Positions 26,989 to 35,161 of a stretch of DNA of 64,000 bases are shown one piece after another. Source of the stretch: Fretibacterium sp. OH1220_COT-178. Its GTDB lineage: Bacteria; Synergistota; Synergistia; Synergistales; Aminobacteriaceae. A program made the position numbers and the translations under genes. The notes beneath the pieces were generated by a model. That model was given only the letters and a program-made list of their open reading frames with translations. It was not told the DNA's origin and did no database searches. Location: positions 16,970 to 80,969 of the forward strand of contig NZ_RQYL01000025.1 in assembly GCF_003860125.1 (NCBI RefSeq), read 5' to 3'. Positions within the stretch are counted from its first letter, which is position 1; each line of letters begins with the position of its first letter.

Positions 26989-29010
26989 TCACGAATTCTT
27001 GAAGAGCGGCGCCAAGATGCGGACGACCTCCTCGCCGCGTTCCAGAGGCGGCCTTTCGTCCGCCTGCGGGTGTGCGTCCGGGGCGACCCCGAGGGCCGTA
27101 CAGATCCTCCCGAGGAGGGCCGGGTGCTCCTCCGAGGGGAGGAACCCCAGAAAGTTGGTCAGAAAGTTTCTCAGGACCGTGCGCTGCTCGTCCTGCAGCC
27201 AGAACTGCAGGAACTCGCCGCAGGCCTCGGGCGTCGGGGGCGACGGCATCCAGAGCCGCCTCAGCGCATCCAGCCGGGCGTGGTCCTCCGTGGAGAGCGA
27301 GAGGTAGTCGTCCAGGCGAAGCCTCAGGGCCTCGAACTGGGCGTGGTCCTGCGGATTCGAGAGGGCACAGGCGAACTCCAGCAGGAGTGCCGCGGTGCAG
27401 TAGTCCGCGGAGAGCCGGGCCCCCATCTCCAGCGGGACGAGCAGGGCCGGATCCTCCCAGCGGTACTCCTTCCCGGCGATGCCGAGGTCCGGGAGGATCA
27501 GGTAGCCCTCCACCCGCGCGGTCTCCACCATCTTCTTGCGGTCCGTCCCCCTGGGCTTGGAATCCGGTTCGCGGACGATCCCCATCAGATCCGCCAGGGC
27601 CGCCAGGGTCGTCTCTGCGGGCTCGGAGAACGCCGCATCCGGCGCGGCGTCGCCCCGGATCCTGAGGACGAAGCCCTCCAGGTCCGGCCGATCGGAGAGC
27701 GCCGCGGCATCCTCCGCTGCGGCGGCCGGTGCGACCTCCCGCATCAGGTCCGTCCAGATCGTGACCAGAGGGGCGAAGACGTCGAGGTCCTCGAAAAAGT
27801 TGGGAAGCTCCAGCACGCCGCCGGACGCGTTTTTCTCCGAGGCGAGCGAGGGGTTCGTCGGCACGTACGCGAGGAACACGGAGGTCCTGGGACGGGTGAG
27901 GACGAACCCTCCCTTGCAGGCGCTGCGGTAGCGTGCCGAGAACTGTTCGAACAGGGCCTCGGAGTGCGGCGCGGCCGTCCCCTCCTTCGCAGCCGCGCCG
28001 TGCAGGGTCCGGGAGCCCCGCACCAGAGTGAAGGCTACGATGGCGGGAAGGGGCAGTTTGGAATTGGCGTAGGGGCCCAGCAGCATGCCCAGCAGTTCGT
28101 CCGGGACGACGGCGAGGGTCTTGCAGAAGGCGAGGAGCTGCTCCTCGGGAAGCCAGAGCTTGACGGCCATCCAGGTGACGAACCGGATCAGGCTTCCCCT
28201 CAGGCTCTCCCAGCGGAGCAACGGCATGATGCGCAGGGCCTCGCCGATGCAGACCCCCAGGTCCAGGCGATCGACCAGGACGCGTCGCTCGAGGCCGAAG
28301 AGCCACAGGGCCGGGTAGCAGAAGTGGTGAGGGGGCTGGATACGGCCTCCGGCCAGCCAAGTCAGGTAGACGCCCCGCTGCAGGGGCGTCATGGTCTCGT
28401 AGGAGGAGGCGCCGTCGGAGGGCAGGACCGTATCGGCGGACGGATACTCGACGGGCAGGGTGATGTCGATGCAGCAGGGTTCGGCGGTGCTGCTGGGCCC
28501 GTCCGACCAATAGGTCAGGGGCCCCAGGAGGACGAAGTCCCCCAGCTGAAGGGAGCCCGTCTTTCCGCACCAGCGCAGGAGCGACGGGGCCGTCTCCGCT
28601 TTTTTGCGCTCCTGCGGAGCGCCGTAGGAGTAGGGGGAGTCCCCCCCCAGGGTGGGAGGAGCCGCGGAGGAGTACGTGGCGCTCGCCACGGCGCTCGGGG
28701 AGCTGATCGGCGCGGCGGCCAAAACGGGGCTGAGCGGTTCCGGCTCCTCCTGGATGGCGGGAAGCGCAACCGTCTCGAGCCCGGAGTCCTTTTGTTCGTC
28801 CGGGACGTCCTTTCCCTCTTCCGGCGCGGGGGGCGGCGATTTTCCGAGGAGAAGGCGATCGGGCTCGTCCGCCGAGGGCGAATCGAGCTGCAGGACCTCC
28901 TCGTTGACGGCGGGCTGTGCCGAAGCATCCTCGACGGGTCCGCGCTTGGTCTGCTTGAGCAGGGCGCCGACGGCCACAACAACGACAATTCCGATCACGA
29001 GAAAAAGCAC
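26989..29010 (-). CDS. Membrane-anchored TerB_N domain protein
   Basis: 673 residues. Starts at GTG 29010 (AGGGAGGCGG upstream) with a single membrane helix (residues 2-18), then a ~130-residue Pro/Ser/Glu-rich linker. Residues about 140-275 match the TerB_N domain: SYETMTPLQRGVYLTWLAGGR followed by WLFGLERRVLVD. The remaining ~400 residues are mostly helical and include a stretch of acidic and Leu-rich sequence; a TerB_C-like end is plausible but not clear. TerB_N proteins are linked with tellurite/stress (ter) and phage-defence operons, usually soluble. No other ter genes are here. Function unknown. Confidence 0.68.
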   Translation of the reverse strand: MLFLVIGIVVVVAVGALLKQTKRGPVEDASAQPAVNEEVLQLDSPSADEPDRLLLGKSPPPAPEEGKDVPDEQKDSGLETVALPAIQEEPEPLSPVLAAAPISSPSAVASATYSSAAPPTLGGDSPYSYGAPQERKKAETAPSLLRWCGKTGSLQLGDFVLLGPLTYWSDGPSSTAEPCCIDITLPVEYPSADTVLPSDGASSYETMTPLQRGVYLTWLAGGRIQPPHHFCYPALWLFGLERRVLVDRLDLGVCIGEALRIMPLLRWESLRGSLIRFVTWMAVKLWLPEEQLLAFCKTLAVVPDELLGMLLGPYANSKLPLPAIVAFTLVRGSRTLHGAAAKEGTAAPHSEALFEQFSARYRSACKGGFVLTRPRTSVFLAYVPTNPSLASEKNASGGVLELPNFFEDLDVFAPLVTIWTDLMREVAPAAAAEDAAALSDRPDLEGFVLRIRGDAAPDAAFSEPAETTLAALADLMGIVREPDSKPRGTDRKKMVETARVEGYLILPDLGIAGKEYRWEDPALLVPLEMGARLSADYCTAALLLEFACALSNPQDHAQFEALRLRLDDYLSLSTEDHARLDALRRLWMPSPPTPEACGEFLQFWLQDEQRTVLRNFLTNFLGFLPSEEHPALLGRICTALGVAPDAHPQADERPPLERGEEVVRILAPLFKNS

Positions 29011-29073
29011 GGGGCCGCCTCCCTTTCGCCGTCTTATCCGCCGAGGTTCGCCGCGCCTTGCGCCCCTGCGGAG

Positions 29074-30828
29074 TCAAGGGTCTCCGCCGATTCTTTCCCT
29101 TCCGGGGCTGCGCCGCGTCGGAGGGGAGGAGGGAAAAATGGGCACCTCGAGGTTTCGAGAGATGCCTTCATTATATACGTTATCCGGATTTTTTTGGCGC
29201 GAAACGGTCCGTGCACGGGATATAATAGTTCCGCTCCCCGGGGCCGGACCGTCGGTCCGCGGGGCGGCAGGAAGGGAAGTGTGTGGTTTGAGCTGTCTGG
29301 CAACCTTCAAGACGACCAGCATGGCGCTGATGTTCGAGCGGTCCTGCAGGGAGGCCGGGATCGGAGCGCGCATTGCCCCCGTCCCGCGCAAGCTGTCGTC
29401 GAGCTGCGGCCTGGCCTGCGAGTTCCCGTGCGAGGACAGGGCGAGGGCGGAGGCGCTCGCCGCGGCGCGCAAAATCGAGGTGGCGTCCGTACACGATCTG
29501 GAAAAACTGTAGGGAGGCACGAGCCGGCTCCCTCCCAGAAACCCTCCGAAGAGCCCCCCGATGACGGCGGTGAAGATCCAGGCAAAGCCCTCCTCGCCCA
29601 GGGGAATGGCCGCCAGGGCCGTTTGGGCGTAGGCCTTGACCCCCTCGACGTTCTGCAGCCCGTAGAGGATCCCCATCAGGAACGCCCCGATGACGGCCCC
29701 TCGGTAGAGCCCGGTCCCGAACCCCCAATCGGCGAGGTTCAGGACGATCAGGACGATGGCTACGGGGTAGAGCGTGGACAATACCGGGATCGACAGAAGG
29801 ATGATCTTGTTGACCCCGGCTACGGACAGCACCGCGCTGACCAGGACGATGATCCAGACCAGAGCCCTGTAGGAGAACCTTTGCCGGAGCAGCCTCTCGA
29901 AGTATTCCGACACGGTCGACACCAGTCCGATGGACGTGGTGAGGCAGGCGAAGATCATGGAGATGGAGAGGGCATATCTGCCGACCCGGCCTCCGACTGC
30001 GGAGATGAGGTTCACGGTGATGACGGCGTGGCTCTCGCTGGCCTGCCTGAAGAGGAGGCTCCCCGAGGCGCCCAGGTAGATGAGCCCGCCGTAGACGAAC
30101 AGAAAGCCCAGCATGGCCACGAGGGAGGCCTTGACCGCCATGGCCAGCCCCTCGCCGGTGTTGCCGTGTCCGTGGTGCATGATGCTGCCCATGATGATCC
30201 CCGCGAAGGCCATGGAGGCCAGTGCGTCCATCGTCTGGTAGCCCCCGGTGAAGCTCATGGCGAAGACGTTCTCGACCGAGGGCTCCCCGAACCCGCCCAG
30301 CGGGACGAGAATCCCCTTCATGATGACGAAGCCCAGCATCAGGATCAGGACGGGGGTGAAATATTTTCCGATCTGCTCGATCATTTGGGAGGGATTGAGG
30401 GAGAAGTAAAGGGTGATGCCGAAGAAGACCAGGGAGACCGCTATGGCGCTCCACGAGATGCCGAGGACGCTTCCCAGTTCGAGGGAGCCCAGGAGGGGAA
30501 GCACCCCCACCTCGTAGGTCGTCGCTGCGGTCCTCGGGATGGCGAACAGGGGGCCGATGCACAGGAGGATGGCGAAGTTGAACGCCTTCGCGAAGGACGG
30601 GCTGACCTTGCCTGCGAACCTGTCGATGTCCCCTCCGGCCTTGAAGGTGGACAAAAGCCCCAGCAGGGGCATGCCGATCCCCGTCACCGTGAAGCCCATG
30701 AGGGCCATGACCCATTTTTTGCCTGCGGCGATTCCGATGTAGGGCGGAAAGATGATGTTGCCCGCGCCGAGGAACATCGCGAACAAAGCGAAACCTGTGA
30801 CGAGAATCTCCTTGTTTTTTGCGTTCAT
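29074..30828 (-). CDS. brnQ: Branched-chain amino acid transporter BrnQ, with abnormal 3' extension
   Basis: Residues 1 to about 433 form a complete BrnQ/LIVCS transporter: twelve hydrophobic segments starting VTGFALFAMFLGAGNIIFPP, ending FAWIFTAVIGGLFGGFLGG. Normal family members (about 430-450 residues) stop there. Here the frame continues without a stop for ~150 more residues to 29074 (584 in total). That tail is low-complexity sequence, antisense to the DUF3343 gene and through the divergent promoter. The natural end is therefore near 29529; the rest looks like stop-codon loss or a sequencing error. Imports Leu/Ile/Val with Na+ or H+ in known cases. GAGCGGTGAGAGC precedes the ATG. Confidence 0.85.
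   Translation of the reverse strand: MNAKNKEILVTGFALFAMFLGAGNIIFPPYIGIAAGKKWVMALMGFTVTGIGMPLLGLLSTFKAGGDIDRFAGKVSPSFAKAFNFAILLCIGPLFAIPRTAATTYEVGVLPLLGSLELGSVLGISWSAIAVSLVFFGITLYFSLNPSQMIEQIGKYFTPVLILMLGFVIMKGILVPLGGFGEPSVENVFAMSFTGGYQTMDALASMAFAGIIMGSIMHHGHGNTGEGLAMAVKASLVAMLGFLFVYGGLIYLGASGSLLFRQASESHAVITVNLISAVGGRVGRYALSISMIFACLTTSIGLVSTVSEYFERLLRQRFSYRALVWIIVLVSAVLSVAGVNKIILLSIPVLSTLYPVAIVLIVLNLADWGFGTGLYRGAVIGAFLMGILYGLQNVEGVKAYAQTALAAIPLGEEGFAWIFTAVIGGLFGGFLGGSRLVPPYSFSRSCTDATSILRAAASASALALSSHGNSQARPQLDDSLRGTGAMRAPIPASLQDRSNISAMLVVLKVARQLKPHTSLPAAPRTDGPAPGSGTIISRARTVSRQKNPDNVYNEGISRNLEVPIFPSSPPTRRSPGRERIGGDP
29170..29226. promoter_or_regulatory. Divergent -10 boxes between the TerB_N gene and the DUF3343 gene
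   Basis: On the minus strand TATAAT (plus-strand ATTATA at 29170-29175) would drive the TerB_N gene with a leader of about 155 bases; on the plus strand TATAAT at 29221-29226 would drive the DUF3343 gene. Clear -35 boxes are missing for both, suggesting activators or extended -10 use. Confidence 0.45.
29288..29512 (+). CDS. DUF3343 (Se/S carrier-like) small protein
   Basis: 74 residues from TTG 29288 (or 77 from GTG 29279). The sequence LATFKTTSMALMFERSCREA followed by RIAPVPRKLSSSCGLACEFP matches DUF3343: a beta-alpha-beta ferredoxin-like fold with the conserved PVPR and a Cys-Gly motif (SSSCGLACEFPC). The family is proposed to carry sulfur or selenium and often sits with selD, yedF and class V aminotransferases. 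AAGGGAA lies upstream. The whole gene lies opposite the 3' part of the brnQ reading frame. Confidence 0.72.
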   Translation: MSCLATFKTTSMALMFERSCREAGIGARIAPVPRKLSSSCGLACEFPCEDRARAEALAAARKIEVASVHDLEKL

Positions 30829-31240
30829 GCTCTCACCGCTCCTTTGGTCTGTCCGTATTGTGTTCCGGTTTCCCGCGAGAGCCCGCGGGGGTCCATACAG
30901 GGCAGATTTGTTCCGAAAGGGCATCCTCCTCTCTGCGTCCATGGGAAGCGCTCCGTTGGCAGCGAGACGGTGAAGGACTGTATTTCGGGGAAAGGCGCCG
31001 CGGTCGCCGAGAGCGCCAGGCTCGATGCGGGCGGAGCGTCCGTGAAGCGGAACATTCGTGTTCACTCGGGCAGCGACGGGATTGGGGGGGACGAAGCAAG
31101 TTCAGGACTTTTCGCCGATTGCCGCTGCATTTGCTCCATCGGCCGTCGTGTCGGCGGGAGGGATGTCCTGGAGCTAAGCTCCTCTGATTCAGGACAACCC
31201 CCCCGCCCCAACAGGATAACAACAGATCAACGCTTGTCAA
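30829..31240 (-). promoter_or_regulatory. brnQ promoter and ~380-base structured leader
   Basis: On the minus strand TTGACA (31240-31235), a 16-base spacer and TATCCT (31218-31213) make a good sigma-70 promoter. The transcript would carry about 375 bases before the brnQ ATG at 30828. Within it are a hairpin GGAGCTTAGCTCC (around 31170-31182) enclosed by GTCCTG...CAGGAC, and a second stem GCCGAT...ATCGGC (around 31113-31142). No known riboswitch or T-box consensus was recognised. 31241-31428 holds an inverted repeat TGCACCCGTTGGGTGCA (31328-31344) and nothing else recognisable. Confidence 0.55.
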
Positions 31241-31428
31241 GATTGAGGGGAGAGCCCAAATCCGCAGGCTGCGACGGCTTTATCGAGGATGAAGCGCGTT
31301 ATTGTATAGGTTAAGCCAATTTTGATCTTGCACCCGTTGGGTGCAGGGTGCAGCAGAAAACGTGAAAAACCTGTCTTGGTCACATGTTAAAAATCTTGCC
31401 TGCGGTTTGGGGGAGAGTTAGGTCTTCA

Positions 31429-32361
31429 TTAAAGCGGGGGAAGCCGGCCTCCTGCGGGGTTATCGCTTTCGGCGAGGAACGCCGGAGCCCGGCCCGGAAG
31501 CGTGACCCGATATTTCTTGAGCAGACGGACGGGGTGATAGGAGAGCTTTGCGGCCCTCAGGCCGGGATCGCCCATGTCCTCCTCGCGGTTCACCCAGGTG
31601 TAGCCCGAGCCCTGATGCTTGAGAAAGAGCTGATTCAGAGCCTGGTAGCTGCCGGCATACTTCGGCAGAGCCTTCTCGAAACGGATGTCCAGGGTCTCCT
31701 CGTCGAGTTCCTCCGCGATCGTGTAGCCGATGACGGCGCCGTCCACCTTCAGCAGCGCCCCCAAAAGGGGAAAGTCGTCCCATCGCTCGAGGGCGCACCG
31801 GATCGCCAGGTCCTCGTCGTCGAGGGAGGCCCCCTCCTCCCGGAGCCGGCGCCAGTTCGACTGGAAGGCCAGAAGTTCGGGGAAATCCTCCGGCAGCAGG
31901 GGGAGGTACTCCCAGTCGTAGCCGGACAGGAAGGAACGGACGTGCGCCCTTTTCTGGGCGAACTTGCCGCCCTCCAGGGCGATGAGCTCGGAGACGGAGT
32001 GGAGGTACTCCCACTCGTCGCGGTCCTCCTCCACGTGCAGGCGGCTCCGCAGCGAGTCGGGAAACCGCTCGACGATCGCCTCCGGGACGTCCTGCAGGAC
32101 GTCCCCGGGCACGAAATTGCGGTCGATCGCGCTCTCCCAGTCGACCGCATCCCAGTTTCCGATGGGCGCGCAGAACCCCGGCTTGTGCCCGTGGGAGCGC
32201 AGCCAGCAGAGCTCCCCCTCCCACGCCAGATCCAGGGGGTTTGTCCCGAGCCATCCCCATAGGGAAAAGAACGAGTACTCGGCATATCGAACGGGGGAGC
32301 GACGGTAAAGCGCGGTATAGGGTTCACGGTCCTCCCAGGTGAGCGGCCTAAAGGCGAGCAT
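31429..32361 (-). CDS. DUF2156 (phosphatidylglycerol lysyltransferase C-terminal-like) protein
   Basis: 310 residues with the GNAT-like DUF2156 fold: FRPLTWEDREPYTALYRRSP near the start, AEYSFFSLWGW, then a second acetyltransferase-like half with LLGALLKVDGAVIGYTIAEE (about 205-224) and the end motif TWVNREEDMGDPGLRAAKLSYHP. Relatives include the catalytic domain of MprF/LPG synthase but without its membrane part; stand-alone members are uncharacterised. The gene is isolated between brnQ and HU. Substrate unknown. Confidence 0.78.
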   Translation of the reverse strand: MLAFRPLTWEDREPYTALYRRSPVRYAEYSFFSLWGWLGTNPLDLAWEGELCWLRSHGHKPGFCAPIGNWDAVDWESAIDRNFVPGDVLQDVPEAIVERFPDSLRSRLHVEEDRDEWEYLHSVSELIALEGGKFAQKRAHVRSFLSGYDWEYLPLLPEDFPELLAFQSNWRRLREEGASLDDEDLAIRCALERWDDFPLLGALLKVDGAVIGYTIAEELDEETLDIRFEKALPKYAGSYQALNQLFLKHQGSGYTWVNREEDMGDPGLRAAKLSYHPVRLLKKYRVTLPGRAPAFLAESDNPAGGRLPPL

Positions 32362-32570
32362 GATCGAATCCAGTCCTTCCTTGCATCCGGCATTCCCCGA
32401 TGCGGTCCCGCACAGGGGCCCGTGCCGGTCGCTCCGCCGTATGCGACAGCGATTTTCCGATGTTTCCGTTATTTTAAGGGAAGCCGCAGAGGAGCGCTAT
32501 CCGCAGGTCGGACCAAAGGCCGGCAAAAAGCGTCCAATTTTGGGGGCCGCCGGGCCGGGACGAAGGCACG

Positions 32571-32607
32571 AAAAAAAGCGGCTGCCGCTCCTGGTGCCGC
32601 TTTTTTT
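32571..32607. terminator. Bidirectional rho-independent terminator downstream of HU
   Basis: AAAAAAAGCGGC and GCCGCTTTTTTT form a 12-bp stem around a 13-base loop. The A/T tracts on both sides make it functional in either direction. It lies 28 bases past the HU stop on the minus strand. The rest of 32362-32635 shows no gene. Confidence 0.88.
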
Positions 32608-32635
32608 GTAAAAACTTTGATTTGAAGAGAGGGGG

Positions 32636-32941
32636 CTACTTCGCTTTCTTCTTGTTGGTCTTGACGGCCAGAACCTTCTCCTTCAGGTCCTTGCCCGGGC
32701 GGAACACGGGGACCTTCTTCGCCGGGATCTTCACGACCTTGGAGGGATCCTGCGGATTGCGCCCCTCGCGCGCGGCGCGCTCCTTAACCTCGAACACGCC
32801 GAAACCGACGAACGTGCACTTCTCACCCTTGGCGAGGGCTCCCTCGATCGAGGCAAAGACCTCCTCCACCACCGGGGTCACGTCCTTCTTCTTCAAAAGC
32901 AACTTCTCGGCAATCTCGTCAATAAGCTCAGCTTTGGTCAC
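32636..32941 (-). CDS. hup: HU family DNA-binding protein
   Basis: 101 residues, with MTKAELIDEIAEKLLLKKKD at the start, the core VGFGVFEVKERAAREGRNPQ and the DNA-binding arm ending VPVFRPGKDLKEKV. These are the signatures of HU/IHF proteins that bend and compact DNA. A Lys-rich tail (NKKKAK) extends slightly past the usual ~90 residues. GTG start at 32941 behind GGAGGTG. Monocistronic, with its own promoter and terminator. Confidence 0.95.
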   Translation of the reverse strand: MTKAELIDEIAEKLLLKKKDVTPVVEEVFASIEGALAKGEKCTFVGFGVFEVKERAAREGRNPQDPSKVVKIPAKKVPVFRPGKDLKEKVLAVKTNKKKAK

Positions 32942-32973
32942 GACTTACACCTCCACAATAAGGATTTTTCTGC

Positions 32974-33001
32974 ATTCTATCAGCCTTTATGAAATATGCA
33001 A
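32974..33001 (-). promoter_or_regulatory. Sigma-70 promoter of the HU gene
   Basis: On the minus strand TTGCAT (33001-32996), a 16-base spacer and TAGAAT (32979-32974), 33 bases before the GTG start. The rest of the 32942-33263 gap up to pstS is comparatively AT-rich; no Pho-box match good enough to call was found. Confidence 0.7.
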
Positions 33002-33263
33002 GTAGTTTTGGGAGCAAAAATGACGTTGCAGCAACTTCTTAAGGCTTTTTTGATTAAAAATGAACATCAAGACCTACTTGACATGAGCCTTCAGAACCAC
33101 AAAGGGCAGTTTTTCTCGTCCTTTCAGCGCCTTGGCGCTCCACTCCCTCAGGTTTTCAACTGTTACATTCCCGTAAGACAAAAGCAAGGTTCGCTTCAGG
33201 TCTCCCTGTTATCCTCGGCATGTCCGAACAAAACGAACGGAAAACGAAGGGAGAGCGTATGCG

Positions 33264-34112
33264 ATGAGAAAGCGGGGCAAATCTTTTGCGGTTTGGCTGT
33301 ACGGTCTGATGCTGTTTTGGGGGATGGGGGGCTCCGCGCGCGCCGGGGAGCTGACGATCAACGGGTCCACGACGATCCTGCCCTTTGCTCAGGTGGCGGT
33401 GGAACGCTTCATGGCCTCCCGTCCGGAGGTGCGCATCTCCCTGTCGGGGGGCGGCACCGGAAACGGGATCAAAGCCCTGATTGACGGGACGGCCGACATC
33501 GCCAACGCCTCCCGCGCCATCAGGCAAGGAGAGGCCGAGCGGGCGCGGGGCAAGGGCGTGAACCCGGTGCGCTTCGTGGTGGCGCTGGACTGCATCGTCC
33601 CGATCGTTCATCCGGGCAACCCCGTGCGCAGCCTGACCCTCGATCAGCTGAAGAAGATCTACACCGGCGAGATCGTGAACTGGAAGGAGGTCGGCGGGGA
33701 GGATGCGCCGATAGCGGCGGTCGGGCGCGACTCGAGCTCGGGGACCTACGGCACCTGGCAGGAGATGGTGGTGGAGAGGGGGGACGTCCAGGGCAGAAAA
33801 AGCCGGGTGGCGGCCCGGACCCAGGTCGTCGCCTCCAGCGGCGCGATGGTGGGCACGGTCGCAGGCAACCGGTTCGCCATCGGATACGACGGCATCGGAT
33901 ACGTCGACGACACGATTCGGGCGCTCAGCGTCGAGGGGGTCGCGCCCTCCGCCGAAAACGCCAAGGCGGGACGCTATCCGCTTTCTCGCGAACTCTACAT
34001 GTACACGGCCGGGGAGCCCGCGGGGGACGCCAAGAGCTTTATCGACTACATGCTCTCTCAGGACGGGCAGAGGATCGTGGAGGACGAGGGGTTCATCCCC
34101 GTAAGCCGCTAG
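33264..34112 (+). CDS. pstS: Phosphate ABC transporter substrate-binding protein PstS
   Basis: 282 residues with an N-terminal signal peptide (residues 1-27, cut after ARA). The mature part starts LTINGSTTILPFAQVAVERF and has the phosphate-binding landmarks GGGTGNGIKALIDGTADIAN and GRDSSSGTYGTW. PstS captures inorganic phosphate in the periplasm for PstCAB. It is the first gene of the pst-pho cluster; a 143-base gap with a hairpin separates it from pstC. No lipobox cysteine, so it is a soluble periplasmic form. Confidence 0.93.
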   Translation: MRKRGKSFAVWLYGLMLFWGMGGSARAGELTINGSTTILPFAQVAVERFMASRPEVRISLSGGGTGNGIKALIDGTADIANASRAIRQGEAERARGKGVNPVRFVVALDCIVPIVHPGNPVRSLTLDQLKKIYTGEIVNWKEVGGEDAPIAAVGRDSSSGTYGTWQEMVVERGDVQGRKSRVAARTQVVASSGAMVGTVAGNRFAIGYDGIGYVDDTIRALSVEGVAPSAENAKAGRYPLSRELYMYTAGEPAGDAKSFIDYMLSQDGQRIVEDEGFIPVSR

Positions 34113-34203
34113 GAGAAACGGCCAAACCATTAAGGTCTATAAAGATCAATCGGTTTCTACTCTAAAATTTTGGAGAGAAGCACCTGCAGAACGTTCTTTC
34201 CTT

Positions 34204-34250
34204 GCCGCACGCCTCCTCCGGGAAGAGGGGTGCGGCCGCACGAGGAGGTG
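34204..34250 (+). promoter_or_regulatory. Hairpin covering the pstC ribosome-binding site region
   Basis: GCCGCAC (34204-34210) pairs with GTGCGGC (34230-34236). The loop sequence CCTCCTC (34212-34218) is also exactly complementary to the pstC Shine-Dalgarno GAGGAGG (34242-34248), so two mutually exclusive folds can be drawn. It could separate strong pstS expression from weaker pstCAB expression, as seen in other pst operons. Confidence 0.4.
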
Positions 34251-34255
34251 TTGTC

Positions 34256-35161
34256 ATGAGGGAGATTCGTCGGGCTCCGTCGCGGACCTTCGGCGGTTCG
34301 GGCGACCGGATTGCCGGGGGGAGCGTTCTGGCCGTGTCGGCCGTCTGCATCCTGGTCCTGGGGTTCATCCTGTTCTTCCTGGTGCGGGAGAGCCTGCCCG
34401 TGCTTCGGCAAGTCCGTCTGAAGGACCTTCTTTTCGGCGTGGACTGGTATCCTCAGGAGGAGCCGCCCGTCCTCGGCATGGGGGCCCTGATCGGGGGGAC
34501 CGTCGCGGCCTCCCTGCTCTCGACCCTGATCGGCCTTCCCACGAGCCTGGCCGCTGCGGTGTTCACCGCCGAGATCGCGCCGGTTTGGCTGCGTGCCCTC
34601 CTCAAGCCCCTGCTGGAGGTTTTGGGGTTCGTGCCCTCCATCGTCTTCGGCTTTATCGGGATGGCGCTCGTCGCGCCCTGGATGCAGAAGCATCTTCATG
34701 TCCTGACGGGCCTCAACCTGCTGACGGCTTCGATGCTGCTGGGGGGCATGATGATCCCGGTCGTGGGGTCCCTGGCGGACGAAGCCCTCCGGGCGGTTCC
34801 GGAGGAACTGCGCGCCGCTTCCTACGCCATCGGGGCCACCCGATGGGAGACGCTTTCCAGGGTGGTGCTGCCCGCGGCTCTGCCCGGCATCGCCTCCGCC
34901 TCCCTCCTCGGGATCATGCGCGGCATGGGCGAGACGATGGTGGTCCTGATGGCCGCGGGGGGAGCGGCCATTCTGCCGGCCTCCCCCTTCGATCCCGTCC
35001 GGCCTCTGACCTCGACGATTGCCGCGGAGATGGGCGAGACCCCCGTGGGCTCCGCTCACTACCACGCGCTCTTCTTCGCGGGGTTCATCCTGTTGCTGCT
35101 CACCCTGTCGATCAACATCCTGGCCGGCAAACTGGAGAGGAAGGGGGCGAGGAGCTCGTGA
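34256..35161 (+). CDS. pstC: Phosphate ABC transporter permease PstC
   Basis: 301 residues with six membrane helices. The permease EAA-type loop is visible (EELRAASYAIGATRWETLSR VV region, about 180-202), and the LEVLGFVPSIVFGFIG segment is typical of PstC. The ATG at 34256 is chosen because GAGGAGG precedes it; the frame is open for 54 bases upstream without a ribosome site. It forms the channel with PstA. The pstA gene overlaps its stop by 4 bases. Confidence 0.92.
   Translation: MREIRRAPSRTFGGSGDRIAGGSVLAVSAVCILVLGFILFFLVRESLPVLRQVRLKDLLFGVDWYPQEEPPVLGMGALIGGTVAASLLSTLIGLPTSLAAAVFTAEIAPVWLRALLKPLLEVLGFVPSIVFGFIGMALVAPWMQKHLHVLTGLNLLTASMLLGGMMIPVVGSLADEALRAVPEELRAASYAIGATRWETLSRVVLPAALPGIASASLLGIMRGMGETMVVLMAAGGAAILPASPFDPVRPLTSTIAAEMGETPVGSAHYHALFFAGFILLLLTLSINILAGKLERKGARSS

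Noticed and set aside
24923..29077. Open frame of 1,384 codons on the minus strand
   Set aside because: It shifts register against the real DUF1537 and TerB_N genes and shows only low-complexity Arg/Gly/Pro sequence.
25030..31314. Open frame of 2,094 codons on the plus strand
   Set aside because: It runs antisense over the DUF1537, TerB_N and brnQ genes and through the DciA-like gene; the translation is Arg/Gly/Gln-rich with no domain. It is a by-product of GC-rich codon usage.
31328..31344. Inverted repeat TGCACCC/GGGTGCA as a terminator
   Set aside because: No T-tract on either strand and it is distant from gene ends; probably a chance or operator-like repeat.
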